Of a DNA stretch of 64,000 nt, positions 6,564-15,984 are shown in pieces; position 1 is the first letter of the stretch; every line of letters begins with the position of its first letter. Both the position numbers and the translations under genes were made by a program. The notes under the pieces were generated by a model. The model had not been told where the DNA came from, searched no databases, and saw only the letters and a program-made list of their open reading frames with translations. The stretch lies in the NCBI GenBank assembly GCA_947259495.1, contig CAMYLV010000011.1:1-64000 (forward strand). The letters run 5' to 3'. The stretch comes from an uncultured Desulfobacterales bacterium. GTDB lineage: Bacteria; Desulfobacterota; Desulfobacteria; Desulfobacterales; JAHEIW01.

Positions 6564-8171
6564 ATGGTAAACCCTATGTTAGAGGCCAAGTCCAAGCAAC
6601 CGTCAAACAACGAAATGCTGCTCAGAATGAATCAGCTGGAGCAGGAAACCCGGGTCCTGAGGGAAGCCGAAGCGGCCCTTCGCCGTCAGAATGAATACCT
6701 GACGGCGCTGCATGAGACGTCATTGGGTTTGATTGACCACCTGGACAAAGAGGAGCTGCTTGAAGCGATTTTATTGCGCGCAGCGCGGCTCAGCGGCACC
6801 GAGCACGGCTATATTTATTTGCTCGAGCCCGGTGATGAGGAAATGCAGATCCAGGTGGGAATGGGATTTTTTAAAGCCCAACTGGGTTTACGGGTTAAAC
6901 TGGGTGAGGGCATGGGGGGCAAGGTTTGGCAGATTGAAAAACCCCTGCTGGTCGATGACTATCACTCCTGGGAGGGGCGGCTTTCCGACAAGTCTTTGGA
7001 TAAGCTCCATTCTGTGGTTGGGATACCACTTAAGTATGGCAGCCGGGTCCACGGGGTCATCGGATTGGCGAGTGTCGAGCCGGATAAGAAATTTCATGCG
7101 GAAGATATTGCCATCCTGGGTCGCTTTGCCGAGCTGGCGCTGGTTGCTCTTGATAAGGCGCGATTATACGCTGACGTCCGGCGCGAGCTGGCCGAGCGCA
7201 AACGAACAGAAATAACCCTGCGCGAAAGCGAAGAGCGCTATCGACTGCTGCTGGAATCTTCCCCGGATCCCATTGTGGTCTATAACATGCGCGGCAGGGC
7301 CACCTATGTGAATCCGGCCTTTGAACAAACATTTGGTTTTGCGAGCGAGGCGGTCTTCGGCAAGACCATCGATTTTGTGCCTGAGGAAAGCTGGCCGGAA
7401 ACGAGGGACGCCATCGAAAACATGCTCAGCGGCAAAAAAATTCATCTGTTTGAAACCCGGCGCCTCACCATAGACGGCCGGGTGCTGGATGTTCAAATCA
7501 GCTCGACGCTTTACCGGGACCAGGCTGGCAACCCGGTGGGCAATATTGTTATTCTACGGGATATCAGCGTCCAAAAAAATGCCGAGAAGGTTTTGCAGAA
7601 ATATCATGATCAGCTGGAGGAATTGGTTGCCGAGAGAACCGCGGAACTGGCCAAAACCAACCGGCAGCTTGAACAGGAAATCGAAGAGCGCAAAAGAGCA
7701 GAAGAGGCGCTGCGCAAAAGAGAAGTGGAGCTGGAGGCCCAGTCCCATCACCTCGAAGAAGTTAATACGGCCCTGAAAGTCCTGCTAAAGCAACGGGAGG
7801 ATGATAAAAAGGAGCTCGGTGAAAATGTCCTGTCCAATGTAAAGGAATTGATCAGCCCGTATGTCAGCCGATTAAATAAAAGCCGGCTCAACACCCATCA
7901 AAAGACGCTGATCAATATTATGGAGTCCAATCTGAAAAACATCATTTCCCCGTTTATCAGCAAACTGTCCTCAAAATATTTTAACTTCACTCCCATGGAG
8001 ATCAAGGTCGCCAACCTGGTCAAGGAGGGCAAAACCAACAAAGAAATCGCAGAGCTACTGTGCCTTTCCAAAAACACCATATTATTCCACCGGCATAACA
8101 TCCGCAGTAAACTGCGCCTGAAAAACAAAAAAATAAACCTGCGGTCTCACCTTCTATCCTACGATAAATAG
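6564..8171 (+). CDS. GAF-PAS sensor with LuxR-type DNA-binding domain
   Basis: The predicted product is a soluble 535-residue protein. Domains in order: a short N-terminal coiled coil, a GAF domain (about 45-205), a linker coil, a PAS domain beginning ESEERYRLLLESSPDPIVVY at about 222 and ending near 335, a long charged coiled coil (about 340-430), and a LuxR/FixJ-type helix-turn-helix (FTPMEIKVANLVKEGKTNKE from about 473). There is no histidine-kinase, receiver or phosphatase domain, so the sensor domains probably control DNA binding directly. The ligand is unknown. The liv-type operon starts 290 bases downstream on the same strand and could be a target. Start choice is uncertain because ATG 6576 is in frame and neither has a strong Shine-Dalgarno sequence. 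Confidence 0.85.
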   Translation: MVNPMLEAKSKQPSNNEMLLRMNQLEQETRVLREAEAALRRQNEYLTALHETSLGLIDHLDKEELLEAILLRAARLSGTEHGYIYLLEPGDEEMQIQVGMGFFKAQLGLRVKLGEGMGGKVWQIEKPLLVDDYHSWEGRLSDKSLDKLHSVVGIPLKYGSRVHGVIGLASVEPDKKFHAEDIAILGRFAELALVALDKARLYADVRRELAERKRTEITLRESEERYRLLLESSPDPIVVYNMRGRATYVNPAFEQTFGFASEAVFGKTIDFVPEESWPETRDAIENMLSGKKIHLFETRRLTIDGRVLDVQISSTLYRDQAGNPVGNIVILRDISVQKNAEKVLQKYHDQLEELVAERTAELAKTNRQLEQEIEERKRAEEALRKREVELEAQSHHLEEVNTALKVLLKQREDDKKELGENVLSNVKELISPYVSRLNKSRLNTHQKTLINIMESNLKNIISPFISKLSSKYFNFTPMEIKVANLVKEGKTNKEIAELLCLSKNTILFHRHNIRSKLRLKNKKINLRSHLLSYDK

Positions 8172-8208
8172 TGGTTATTACCCACTATTTTACCACTATT
8201 TTATCAAC

Positions 8209-8236
8209 TTGACATTATCATCGCATTCGTTATGGT
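8209..8236 (+). promoter_or_regulatory. candidate promoter of the LIV-type operon
   Basis: TTGACA (8209-8214), a 16-base spacer and TATGGT (8231-8236) give a full -35 box and four of six -10 bases. It lies about 225 bases upstream of the first ABC gene, leaving a long leader (to 8461) in which nothing else is recognised. Confidence 0.35.
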
Positions 8237-8461
8237 TAGCATCGTTGGTTTGCCATTTCAATATCTTATATTACCGTCCAATATAATTGATAAACCCGTA
8301 CCAATTGTTGAGACCCATTATTCTCTTGACTAAAGCGCAGATACATTATAGCTAAATCACTTTAAAAATAACACTTTCAATCAAATGAATTCTATTCATT
8401 TTTTTTAGATTGTTCCGTCCAGAGAAAGAGATTCTTGCAACATTGAAAGAGCGGGGAGTTG

Positions 8462-9223
8462 ATGGCGACATTAAAGGTTGACGATGTCACGCTTTCATTT
8501 GGCGGTCTGAATGCTTTGTTCGGTGTAAGCCTGGATGTTCAACCGGGACTGATTACCTCAATCATCGGTCCCAACGGTGCCGGCAAGACCAGTTTGTTGA
8601 ATTGTGTCTCCGGGTTTTACCATCCGACATCGGGTGACATCTATTACGGAGATCACAAACTCAATAAAGCCTCACCGCACCAGGTTTCCATCATGGGAAT
8701 TGCGCGGGCTTTCCAGAATATAGAATTATTCAGCGGCATGACGGTTCTGGATAACCTGATGCTGGCCCGGCATAAAAACCTGCACTATGGCCTTCTGGCT
8801 GCCATGGTCTTTTTCGGCAAAGCCTCCCAGGAAGAGTCGCAAAACCGTCAGTATGTCGAAGAGGTCATCGATTTCATGGAGCTGGAACCCTATCGTAAAC
8901 AAACGGTGGGCAATCTGAGTTACGGAATTCAAAAACGGGTCGAGGTGGCCCGGGCCCTAACCCTGGCGCCCCAGCTGCTTTTGCTCGATGAACCCATGGC
9001 GGGCATGAACATCGCAGAAAAGGAAGACATGGTGCGATTCATCATCGACATCCAGAAAGAGCGTGACGCCACTGTTGTCCTTGTGGAGCATGACCTGGGT
9101 GTTGTCATGGACATATCAGACCGCATCTATGTGCTTGATTTCGGCGAGCTGATCGGCGCCGGCAGCCCTGATGAGGTCGTCAAAATTCCCAAGGTTATTG
9201 AAGCTTATATTGGAGAAGAATAG
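8462..9223 (+). CDS. livG: LIV-type ABC transporter ATP-binding protein (LivG-like)
   Basis: The predicted product is 253 residues and powers uptake through the LivH/LivM-like permeases. Walker A is GPNGAGKTS at 36-44, the signature region is NLSYGIQKRVEVARAL near 152, and Walker B is LLLLDEP near 172, followed by the H-loop VEHDLGVVMD. ATG 8462 follows GGGGAG; the frame also opens one codon earlier at a TTG. It heads an operon of synthetase, permeases, binding protein and second ATPase. The family usually carries branched-chain amino acids, but the acyl-CoA synthetase directly downstream suggests a carboxylic-acid substrate. Confidence 0.9.
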   Translation: MATLKVDDVTLSFGGLNALFGVSLDVQPGLITSIIGPNGAGKTSLLNCVSGFYHPTSGDIYYGDHKLNKASPHQVSIMGIARAFQNIELFSGMTVLDNLMLARHKNLHYGLLAAMVFFGKASQEESQNRQYVEEVIDFMELEPYRKQTVGNLSYGIQKRVEVARALTLAPQLLLLDEPMAGMNIAEKEDMVRFIIDIQKERDATVVLVEHDLGVVMDISDRIYVLDFGELIGAGSPDEVVKIPKVIEAYIGEE

Positions 9224-9228
9224 CCCGG

Positions 9229-11157
9229 ATGCAAGACACAAAAGAACTCCTCAAATATACCATTCCGCAACTGCTGCGCTGGCGGGTTAGTGAGACCGGC
9301 GACAAGGTCGCCCTACGTGAGAAAGATTTCGGATACTGGAACAACTACACGTGGAACGACTTTTACGACCGTGTGCGCAAAGTCGCTCTGGGGCTCGAGA
9401 AGTTAGGCGTCAAAAAGGATGACAAGCTGGCGTTGATCGGCGACAACATACCGGAGATGCTGTTCACCGCCATCGGCGCCCAGTCCATCGGTGCCGTTTC
9501 GGCCGGGGTCTATCAAACCAGCCTGCCCGATGAAATTGCCGAACTGATCAATTACATGGACGTAACGGTCGTTTTCTGTGACGACCAGGAACAGGTGGAC
9601 AAGCTGGTGGAAATCCGGGATCAAATTCCCCAGGTTCGCAAGGTGATCTATGAAGATCCGCGCGGCATGCGCGATTACCGATCCGACGACTGGTTTATCT
9701 ATATCAAAGATCTGTATGAGATGGGCGCCGCAGCTGACGCTGAAAACCCGGAAAAATACGACGCCTTAATTGACCAAGCAAACCCTGATGATGTCTGTCA
9801 CTTCTGTTTAACATCCGGCACCACCGGATTGTCCAAAGCATCCATGATGACCCATAAAAACTATATCAACATGGGCATCCAGATCACAAAGGTCGACGAG
9901 CTCTCCAATACCGACGAATACCTCTCTTTTCTACCCTTTGCCTGGATCGGCGAGCAGATGAACTCCTTCGGGGTGGCCATGGCCACCGGGATCACCATCA
10001 ACTTTCCCGAGTCGGTCGAAACCAGCATGGAGGACCTCAAGGAGATCGGGCCGCACTTCATGTTCGGTGCCCCCAGAATCTATGAAACCATCCGCTCACA
10101 AATCTGGCTCAAGATCGATGAATCCTATTGGCTCAACCGCTTTATGTACAATAAATTCATCAAGATCGGAGAAAAGGCCGCCCGTTACCGGATGAGCGGT
10201 GAACCGATGCCGGCATCCCTGCGGTTTATGGCCTGGCTGGGAAAAACCCTGGTGATGGATCCACTGATCAACCAGATCGGGCTGCGCAGGCTGCGGCGGG
10301 CCTACACCGGCGGTGCGGCCCTCGGGCCCGAGCTGTTCACCTTTTACCAGGCCATTGGCGTTAACTTGAAGCAGATTTACGGACAGACTGAAATCACCGG
10401 CATTGCCTATATGCACCTTGACGGTGACGTGCGGCCAGATACAGTGGGCAAACCGTTGCCGGAGACCGATTGTAAAATCAGCGAACAAGGAGAGATTCTG
10501 TCGCGCTCCCCTTCGGTTTGTGTGGGCTATTACAAGCTAGACGAACAGACGGAAGAGCTGCTTGAGGGGGGATGGCTCCATTCCGGAGATGCCGGTTATC
10601 TGGATGACAATGGCCACCTGGTCGTGATCGACCGGGTTTCCGATGTCATGCACAACAGCAAGGACGAGATGTTCAGTCCCATGTTTCTGGAAAACAAGCT
10701 CAAATTCAGCCCCTACATCAAAGAGGCGGTCATTTTCGGCGACCAGCGGGATTTTGTGGCTGCGCTGATCAACATCGACCCCATCGTGGTCGGCAAATGG
10801 GCCGAAGACCGCGGGATTTCCTTTACGACTTACATGGATCTTTCCAACAACCCGGAGGTCGCGGAGTTGCTTAAGGAGGCGGTGATCGACATCAACGCGC
10901 GGGCGGAAAAAGATCATTTTAAAATCAAACGCTTTGCAGTATTGTACAAACTGCTGGACATGGATGACGGCGAGCTGACCAAAACTGGTAAAATACGTAG
11001 AAAATTCGTCATGGAAAAGTACAAAGACCTCTACGACGCCCTTTACGACGAAAGCGTCAGCAAAAAGAAGGTCGAGGCCTTTTTCCAGTATCAGGACGGC
11101 CAGTCCACAACCGTGGAGGCTGAAATGGCATTTTATACCATGGAAGGAATTGCATGA
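9229..11157 (+). CDS. long-chain-type acyl-CoA synthetase (AMP-forming)
   Basis: This 642-residue ANL-superfamily ligase makes an acyl-adenylate and then an acyl-CoA. The phosphate-binding loop LTSGTTGLSKASMMTHKN starts near 193, the A5-type motif YGQTEITG is near 384, and a GDAGYLDD motif with the VIDRVSDVM region marks the hinge. The length and C-terminal half (KLKFSPYIKEAVIFGDQR) match the long-chain FACS branch. It starts five bases after livG and ends overlapping livH as ATGA, so it is an integral member of the transport operon. Together they suggest uptake of a fatty or aromatic acid followed by CoA activation. The substrate is not readable from the sequence. Confidence 0.9.
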   Translation: MQDTKELLKYTIPQLLRWRVSETGDKVALREKDFGYWNNYTWNDFYDRVRKVALGLEKLGVKKDDKLALIGDNIPEMLFTAIGAQSIGAVSAGVYQTSLPDEIAELINYMDVTVVFCDDQEQVDKLVEIRDQIPQVRKVIYEDPRGMRDYRSDDWFIYIKDLYEMGAAADAENPEKYDALIDQANPDDVCHFCLTSGTTGLSKASMMTHKNYINMGIQITKVDELSNTDEYLSFLPFAWIGEQMNSFGVAMATGITINFPESVETSMEDLKEIGPHFMFGAPRIYETIRSQIWLKIDESYWLNRFMYNKFIKIGEKAARYRMSGEPMPASLRFMAWLGKTLVMDPLINQIGLRRLRRAYTGGAALGPELFTFYQAIGVNLKQIYGQTEITGIAYMHLDGDVRPDTVGKPLPETDCKISEQGEILSRSPSVCVGYYKLDEQTEELLEGGWLHSGDAGYLDDNGHLVVIDRVSDVMHNSKDEMFSPMFLENKLKFSPYIKEAVIFGDQRDFVAALINIDPIVVGKWAEDRGISFTTYMDLSNNPEVAELLKEAVIDINARAEKDHFKIKRFAVLYKLLDMDDGELTKTGKIRRKFVMEKYKDLYDALYDESVSKKKVEAFFQYQDGQSTTVEAEMAFYTMEGIA

Positions 11158-12047
11158 GTTATTTTTTTCAGCTGGTCACCAGTGGTATCGTGGTAGGTTC
11201 CATCTATGCCCTGTCGGCGCTGGGATTTGTGTTGATCTATAAGTCGAGCCGCGTGCTGAACATCGCCCATGGACAGATTATCGCCTCCGGCGCGTTTATT
11301 ACATATGCGCTGACGGTGTGGATGGGGATCCACATTGCGGTCTCATTTATACTGAGCATGATCATCACTTTTTTCCTGGCCATGAGTGTCGAGCGGGTTT
11401 TTCTACGCCGACTGATTGGCGAGCCGATCATATCGGTGATCATGGTGACCATCGGGCTGATGTCGATTATCGACGGCATTATTTACATGACACCCTTTGG
11501 GTCGGAAAATTTCTCGTTCCCGGAATTTCTTCCCAAAGTACCGATTAGCTTCTGGGGCATTTCCATTTCCTGGACCCAAATGGTGGGTGTGGTCATAACC
11601 TTTATCATGATAGGTGCCTTTACCTGGTTTTTTAAAGCATCTACCGTGGGCATTTCCATGCGGGCGGTTTCCGACGATCAATTTGCTTCCATGTCCATCG
11701 GCATATCCGTGCCCAAGGTGTTCGGCCTGGCCTGGGCCACGGCGGGGTTGAGTGCCGCCGCCGCCGGAGGCATCATCGGCAATATTACGGGTTTGAATTT
11801 CGATGTTCTGCATTCGTTCGGCATCATCGTGTTTCCGGTTGTGATTGTGGGCGGGCTGGATTCCATTTTCGGAGCGGTGGTGGCCGGTATCATCATGGGC
11901 CTGATCCAGCAATTTGCTTCCGGCTATCTGGACGGTAAATGGGGATTGAACGGGACGGCGGATGTGTTGCCTTACATTATTCTGCTGATCATTCTGTTGA
12001 TCAAACCCCATGGTCTTTTTGGTATACACGAAATAGAGCGGGTATAG
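11154..12047 (+). CDS. livH: LIV-type ABC permease (LivH-like)
   Basis: This 297-residue inner-membrane permease is predicted to have about eight hydrophobic segments. The start ATGA overlaps the synthetase stop. Family features include the N-terminal SGIVVGSIYALSALGFVLIY helix and the cytoplasmic coupling region MRAVSDDQFASMSIGISVPK, which contacts the ATPase. It forms the translocation pore with the LivM-like protein three bases downstream. Confidence 0.92.
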   Translation: MSYFFQLVTSGIVVGSIYALSALGFVLIYKSSRVLNIAHGQIIASGAFITYALTVWMGIHIAVSFILSMIITFFLAMSVERVFLRRLIGEPIISVIMVTIGLMSIIDGIIYMTPFGSENFSFPEFLPKVPISFWGISISWTQMVGVVITFIMIGAFTWFFKASTVGISMRAVSDDQFASMSIGISVPKVFGLAWATAGLSAAAAGGIIGNITGLNFDVLHSFGIIVFPVVIVGGLDSIFGAVVAGIIMGLIQQFASGYLDGKWGLNGTADVLPYIILLIILLIKPHGLFGIHEIERV

Positions 12048-12050
12048 TCT

Positions 12051-13145
12051 ATGGCTGAAAATCGATGGTTAGCCACGGGTAACTTCTTTACCTCTTACAG
12101 GGCCGAGCAGCGCATCTTTCTGACGAATATCGACCGGTTGGTTTTTACCTGTTTTTTGCTGCTGCTGTTTGTCTGGCCCCTGGTGTTTGAGGTCAGCAAC
12201 AAGTACATGCTGGTGATCGACACCATTCTCATCGCCATTGTGGCGGTATACGGTCTGAACCTGCTCACCGGATTTGCCGGGCTTATATCCATCGGCCATG
12301 CGGCCTTCGTGGGTGTAGGCGCTTACACCCTGGCGACGTTTGCCAGGATTCTGGGCAGCGACCACGTCTTGTTGACCCATTACTGGCCACTGATGATTTT
12401 ACTGGCCGGTGGTGTCGGCGCGGTTATCGGCGCAATCGTCGGGTTGCCGTCTTTACGGCTGAAACACCTCTACCTGGTGATCGCCACACTCTCTTTCCAG
12501 ATGATTTTTCAGTGGACCATTAACTTTTCGAGATTTTATGATCAGGGACAGACCATTGCGATCGGGCGGGTGTTCTGGTTTGCCGGCAAGGTGACCCGCA
12601 AGCAGCACTATTTTTTCTGGTACTATGTCATATTGCTCGTCGTGGTGGTACTGGGTTTTGCCGTTCGTAACCTGTTGCGCAGCAAGCACGGCAGATGCCT
12701 GGTGGCCGTGCGGGACAATGACCGCGCCGCCGACGCCATGGGCATTCACCCCGGTTTTACCAAGGTGTACGCTTTTGCCCTGTCGGGCTTTTTCGCGGGC
12801 GTTGCCGGGGCCCTGCATGCCTACCTGTGGCGCGGTGTGGGCTTCGAGTCTTTTACGCTGCATCACTCCATTTCTTACCTGGCCATGGCCATCGTGGGCG
12901 GCCTGGGCACCCTGGTAGGGTCTTTCTTCGGGCCGGTGGCCATCCTGATGCTGGAACTGCAGGTGGAAAACATTGCTGAATTTGTGGGGCACTATTTCAC
13001 GGCCATAGGGGATGTGGCCACGGCTTTTCGGCCACTGTCCTTTGGTCTGGTGATCGTTTTGTTTTTGATGTTCGAGCCGCGTGGCATTGCCAACTGGTGG
13101 CGGATCACGCGCACGTATTTCAAGTTATGGCCCTTCCGCTATTGA
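12051..13145 (+). CDS. livM: LIV-type ABC permease (LivM-like)
   Basis: This 364-residue multi-spanning permease pairs with LivH. The membrane core holds LNLLTGFAGLISIGHAAFVG, and the ATPase-coupling segment is VAVRDNDRAADAMGIHPGFT. It has a longer N-terminal soluble extension (about 30 residues) and a longer C-terminal tail than E. coli LivM homologues of minimal type. It is translated directly after livH with a three-base gap. Confidence 0.92.
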   Translation: MAENRWLATGNFFTSYRAEQRIFLTNIDRLVFTCFLLLLFVWPLVFEVSNKYMLVIDTILIAIVAVYGLNLLTGFAGLISIGHAAFVGVGAYTLATFARILGSDHVLLTHYWPLMILLAGGVGAVIGAIVGLPSLRLKHLYLVIATLSFQMIFQWTINFSRFYDQGQTIAIGRVFWFAGKVTRKQHYFFWYYVILLVVVVLGFAVRNLLRSKHGRCLVAVRDNDRAADAMGIHPGFTKVYAFALSGFFAGVAGALHAYLWRGVGFESFTLHHSISYLAMAIVGGLGTLVGSFFGPVAILMLELQVENIAEFVGHYFTAIGDVATAFRPLSFGLVIVLFLMFEPRGIANWWRITRTYFKLWPFRY

Positions 13146-13229
13146 TGGTCAGTTGCGGATACAACCATAAGCAGTCTATAATGTTCGCTAAACTCGTAAA
13201 CTGCTAATCAAAACCAAAAGGAGGAAGAA

Positions 13230-14459
13230 ATGAAAAACAAACAAGTCACTTTCATGCTGGTTGGTCTGTCTTTTCTGTTGATGTTGGGATTTTCGGCTCA
13301 GGCCTTGGCCGGAGAAACCTATCCTATCGCCCTATCCCTGGCGATTACCGGACCGACATCCGACGTTGGAAGCCCTTATTCTAAAGGAGTCGAGGATTAT
13401 TGCAAATATGTCAACGATGAAAAACTGCTGGGCGATGACAAGCTGGAGTGCTTCATCCGCGATGACGGTTACAAGACAGAGGTAACCAAACGCAACTTCG
13501 AAGATTTTTTGGATGAAAAGATCGTGTTTTACCTGAACTATTCCACCGGCAGCACCATGGCCATGAGAAAGGATTTCGACGAAGAAAAAATTCCGACCCT
13601 GCCCGCATCCTTTCATGCCGGCAACCTTGTGGATTCGACTTACGTCTTTTTGCCGATTTCCTCTTATTCAAGCCAGGCTGTGGGGCTGGCTGAATATGTG
13701 GCCGCCAATCACAAAGGCAGCGGCAAACCCAAAGTGGCCCTGTTCCTGCATCCGTCGGCTTTTGGGCGGGCACCGCGCGACGATGTTAAGAAAGCCATTG
13801 CCGCCGGTCTGAACATCGATCTAGTTGAAATCGTGGAGCACGGCAAGGACCTGGACAACACAGCCATGCTGCAGCGGTTTAAAAGCAAAGGGGTGCAGTA
13901 CGTGATCAGCCAGACGGTTCAACCGCCGGTGGCCACCATGCTCAAAGGCGCTCAAAGTCTTGGTATGATCGCCAAGACCTACGGTGAGGCCGGCAAAATA
14001 ACCTTCCTGGGCTGTCACTATGCCGGCGGGCCGGACCTGATCGGATTGGCCGGTTCGGCTGCTGAAAACTATTATTGGACCACTTCCTATAAGCTGATGA
14101 CCGCCCCGGGACCGGGAACGGATGCCCAGCTGGCCCTGGCCAAACGTTACGGCCGCGATGAGAAAGTGGCCCAATCCCAGAACTACACCAACGGCATCAT
14201 GGTGGTTCAGGTGGCCGTCGAGGCCATGCGCCGGGCAAAGACAAAGGGGAAAAAAGTTACCCGTGCCAGCCTGTATGAAGAGATGCTCGCCATGAACGGC
14301 TATAACGCCTTTTATCCCTTGACCACCGTCGGTCCGGTCACCTTTTCGAAAACCGACCGCGAAGGCGTGGACACCCTGCAGCTGTATGTGGCCAAGGACG
14401 GCGTGTTCCATGAGCTCGGTTTGCCGTTCGCATCTGAGTATGTCAAGAAGATCAAATAA
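13230..14459 (+). CDS. LIV-type periplasmic substrate-binding protein
   Basis: The predicted product is 409 residues with a clear Sec signal peptide ending ALA at 25-27. The mature protein is a type I periplasmic binding protein, starting ETYPIALSLAITGPTSDVGS, the conserved first strand and ligand loop of the LivK/AmiC fold. AGGAGG precedes the ATG by about seven bases. It probably captures the substrate for the LivHMGF-like importer. Neighbouring synthetases suggest a carboxylate ligand, though amino acids cannot be excluded. A strong hairpin follows, typical for stabilising abundant binding-protein mRNA. Confidence 0.9.
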   Translation: MKNKQVTFMLVGLSFLLMLGFSAQALAGETYPIALSLAITGPTSDVGSPYSKGVEDYCKYVNDEKLLGDDKLECFIRDDGYKTEVTKRNFEDFLDEKIVFYLNYSTGSTMAMRKDFDEEKIPTLPASFHAGNLVDSTYVFLPISSYSSQAVGLAEYVAANHKGSGKPKVALFLHPSAFGRAPRDDVKKAIAAGLNIDLVEIVEHGKDLDNTAMLQRFKSKGVQYVISQTVQPPVATMLKGAQSLGMIAKTYGEAGKITFLGCHYAGGPDLIGLAGSAAENYYWTTSYKLMTAPGPGTDAQLALAKRYGRDEKVAQSQNYTNGIMVVQVAVEAMRRAKTKGKKVTRASLYEEMLAMNGYNAFYPLTTVGPVTFSKTDREGVDTLQLYVAKDGVFHELGLPFASEYVKKIK

Positions 14460-14509
14460 TGGCATCCTGACATTTCAGTATGAAACGCGGAACTGCCGCT
14501 TAAACAAAA

Positions 14510-14538
14510 GGGGAGGGTTGCTTGCGGCAACCCTCCCC
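14510..14538 (+). terminator. 12-bp hairpin between binding-protein and livF genes
   Basis: GGGGAGGGTTGC pairs perfectly with GCAACCCTCCCC around a TTGCG loop. No U tract follows, so it is more likely a partial terminator or 3'-end protector that keeps binding-protein mRNA above livF mRNA. A TTG in the loop opens the livF frame, but a start buried in the hairpin is unlikely. Confidence 0.5.
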
Positions 14539-14557
14539 ATCTGAAACGAAAGATCGC

Positions 14558-15379
14558 ATGAAACCCCAAATATCCAATGGCAATCTTCTGGATGTCAACA
14601 ACATCGAAGTTGTCTACAACGACATTGTTCAGGTGCTGCGCGGCGTCAGCCTGAGCGTGGCCGAAGGCGGTATCGTTGCCCTGCTGGGAACCAACGGAGC
14701 CGGCAAGACCACCACCCTGCGGGCCATCAGTGGTTTGCTCAAGCCTGAAAACGGCTTTATCAAGGACGGGTACATCAAATTCGATGGAAACGACATCACC
14801 AACGTCCTGGGCACACAGGTCGTCAAGTTGGGAGCGGTCATGGTGCCGGAAGGGCGTCGCGTATTCAAGCACCTCACCGTGGGTGAGAATATCCGCGTGG
14901 GATCCATCACCCGCCGGGACGGTGCCCAGAGCATCCGCAAGGATCTGGAACTCATGTCCGATCACTTCCCTCGTCTGGCGCGGGTTACCAACCGGTTGGC
15001 AGGCTACTGCTCCGGGGGCGAGCAGCAGATGATCGCCATTGCGCGCGCGCTGATGTCGGCACCCAAAATGCTGATGCTGGATGAACCCTCTTTAGGATTG
15101 GCACCGCTCCTGGTCAAAGAAATTTTTGAAAACATAGAACGCATCAACAAGGAGATGGACACGACCCTGCTGATCGTTGAGCAAAATGCCAAAATTGCGC
15201 TGGAAGTTTCGAACTACGCCTACATCATGGAGACGGGAAAAATCGTCCTGGAGGGCCCTTCTGATGATTTGAAAAACAACCCGGATGTCAAGGAGTTTTA
15301 CATGGGGGTTACCCAGGGCGGCGGCCGTAAATCATTCAAAGATGTTAAATCCTATAAACGCCGCAAACGCTGGATGTAG
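14558..15379 (+). CDS. livF: LIV-type ABC transporter ATP-binding protein (LivF-like)
   Basis: The predicted product is 273 residues. Walker A is GTNGAGKTT at 44-52, the signature is YCSGGEQQMIAIARAL near 149, and Walker B is LMLDEPS near 171 followed by LGLAP. It completes the transporter with livG, livH, livM and the binding protein. The start is placed at ATG 14558 because the only upstream alternative is the TTG inside the hairpin at 14510-14538. The C-terminus carries a basic tail (YKRRKRW) beyond the usual LivF end. Confidence 0.9.
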   Translation: MKPQISNGNLLDVNNIEVVYNDIVQVLRGVSLSVAEGGIVALLGTNGAGKTTTLRAISGLLKPENGFIKDGYIKFDGNDITNVLGTQVVKLGAVMVPEGRRVFKHLTVGENIRVGSITRRDGAQSIRKDLELMSDHFPRLARVTNRLAGYCSGGEQQMIAIARALMSAPKMLMLDEPSLGLAPLLVKEIFENIERINKEMDTTLLIVEQNAKIALEVSNYAYIMETGKIVLEGPSDDLKNNPDVKEFYMGVTQGGGRKSFKDVKSYKRRKRWM

Positions 15380-15430
15380 ATTTAAACCAGCAAAAAAATA
15401 ATGAAAGCTATCTCCGGCAAGGAGGGGTGC

Positions 15431-15823
15431 ATGAAATTTCTGGTCGGCTACAACGGTTCTGATGAAGCTAAGGCTGCCTTATCTTTGGCCAAGGATTTTG
15501 CGAAAACATTCAATGCCAGGGTTATTGTTATGGCATCCATGGAAGGCGGTGCCGGGGAAAAGGTTGAAGATATCACTCAGGCTGAACAGAACCTGCGAGA
15601 CGCAAAAGATTTTCTTGATGAACAGGGTGTTGAATGCGAAACCCATCAGTTGGCCAGAGGCTTTACGCCCGGCGAAGATCTGGTAAAATTCGCCGAGGAA
15701 AATCAAATCGACCAAATTTTTGTCGGGATTGAAAAGAAATCCAGAACCAGCAAGTTAATACTCGGGTCTACGGCCCAGTTTGTGATCTTAAAAGCGCCGT
15801 GTCCGGTGATCACAGTAAAATAA
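15431..15823 (+). CDS. universal stress protein (UspA family)
   Basis: The predicted product is 130 residues. ATG 15431 follows an AAGGAGG at ideal spacing and begins MKFLVGYNGSDEAKAALSLA, the first strand of the Usp fold. The C-terminal ATP-binding pattern G-x2-x-9-G-S/T is seen as VGIEKKSRTSKLILGSTAQF. Small Usp proteins are common in this position next to transport and CoA-ligase genes in anaerobes. Its exact role is not known; nucleotide binding is predicted. Confidence 0.88.
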   Translation: MKFLVGYNGSDEAKAALSLAKDFAKTFNARVIVMASMEGGAGEKVEDITQAEQNLRDAKDFLDEQGVECETHQLARGFTPGEDLVKFAEENQIDQIFVGIEKKSRTSKLILGSTAQFVILKAPCPVITVK

Positions 15824-15984
15824 GCATCGCACCAATAAGCCGGTATGAGACGATAGGCTATTCTTTCACAACGTTCCCTAATGCATTCAAACAGTGCACG
15901 ATTTCGCTGCTGATAATTCATGCCGCTACAATCAATGGTTGGGCGGAAAGACTCCTCGACCCTTCATTTATATAGGAATTGATT

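Noticed and set aside
11403-12029. 208-codon antisense frame over livH
   Set aside because: It covers a clear permease gene, has His/Asn-rich composition typical of a reversed membrane-protein sequence, and lacks a domain.
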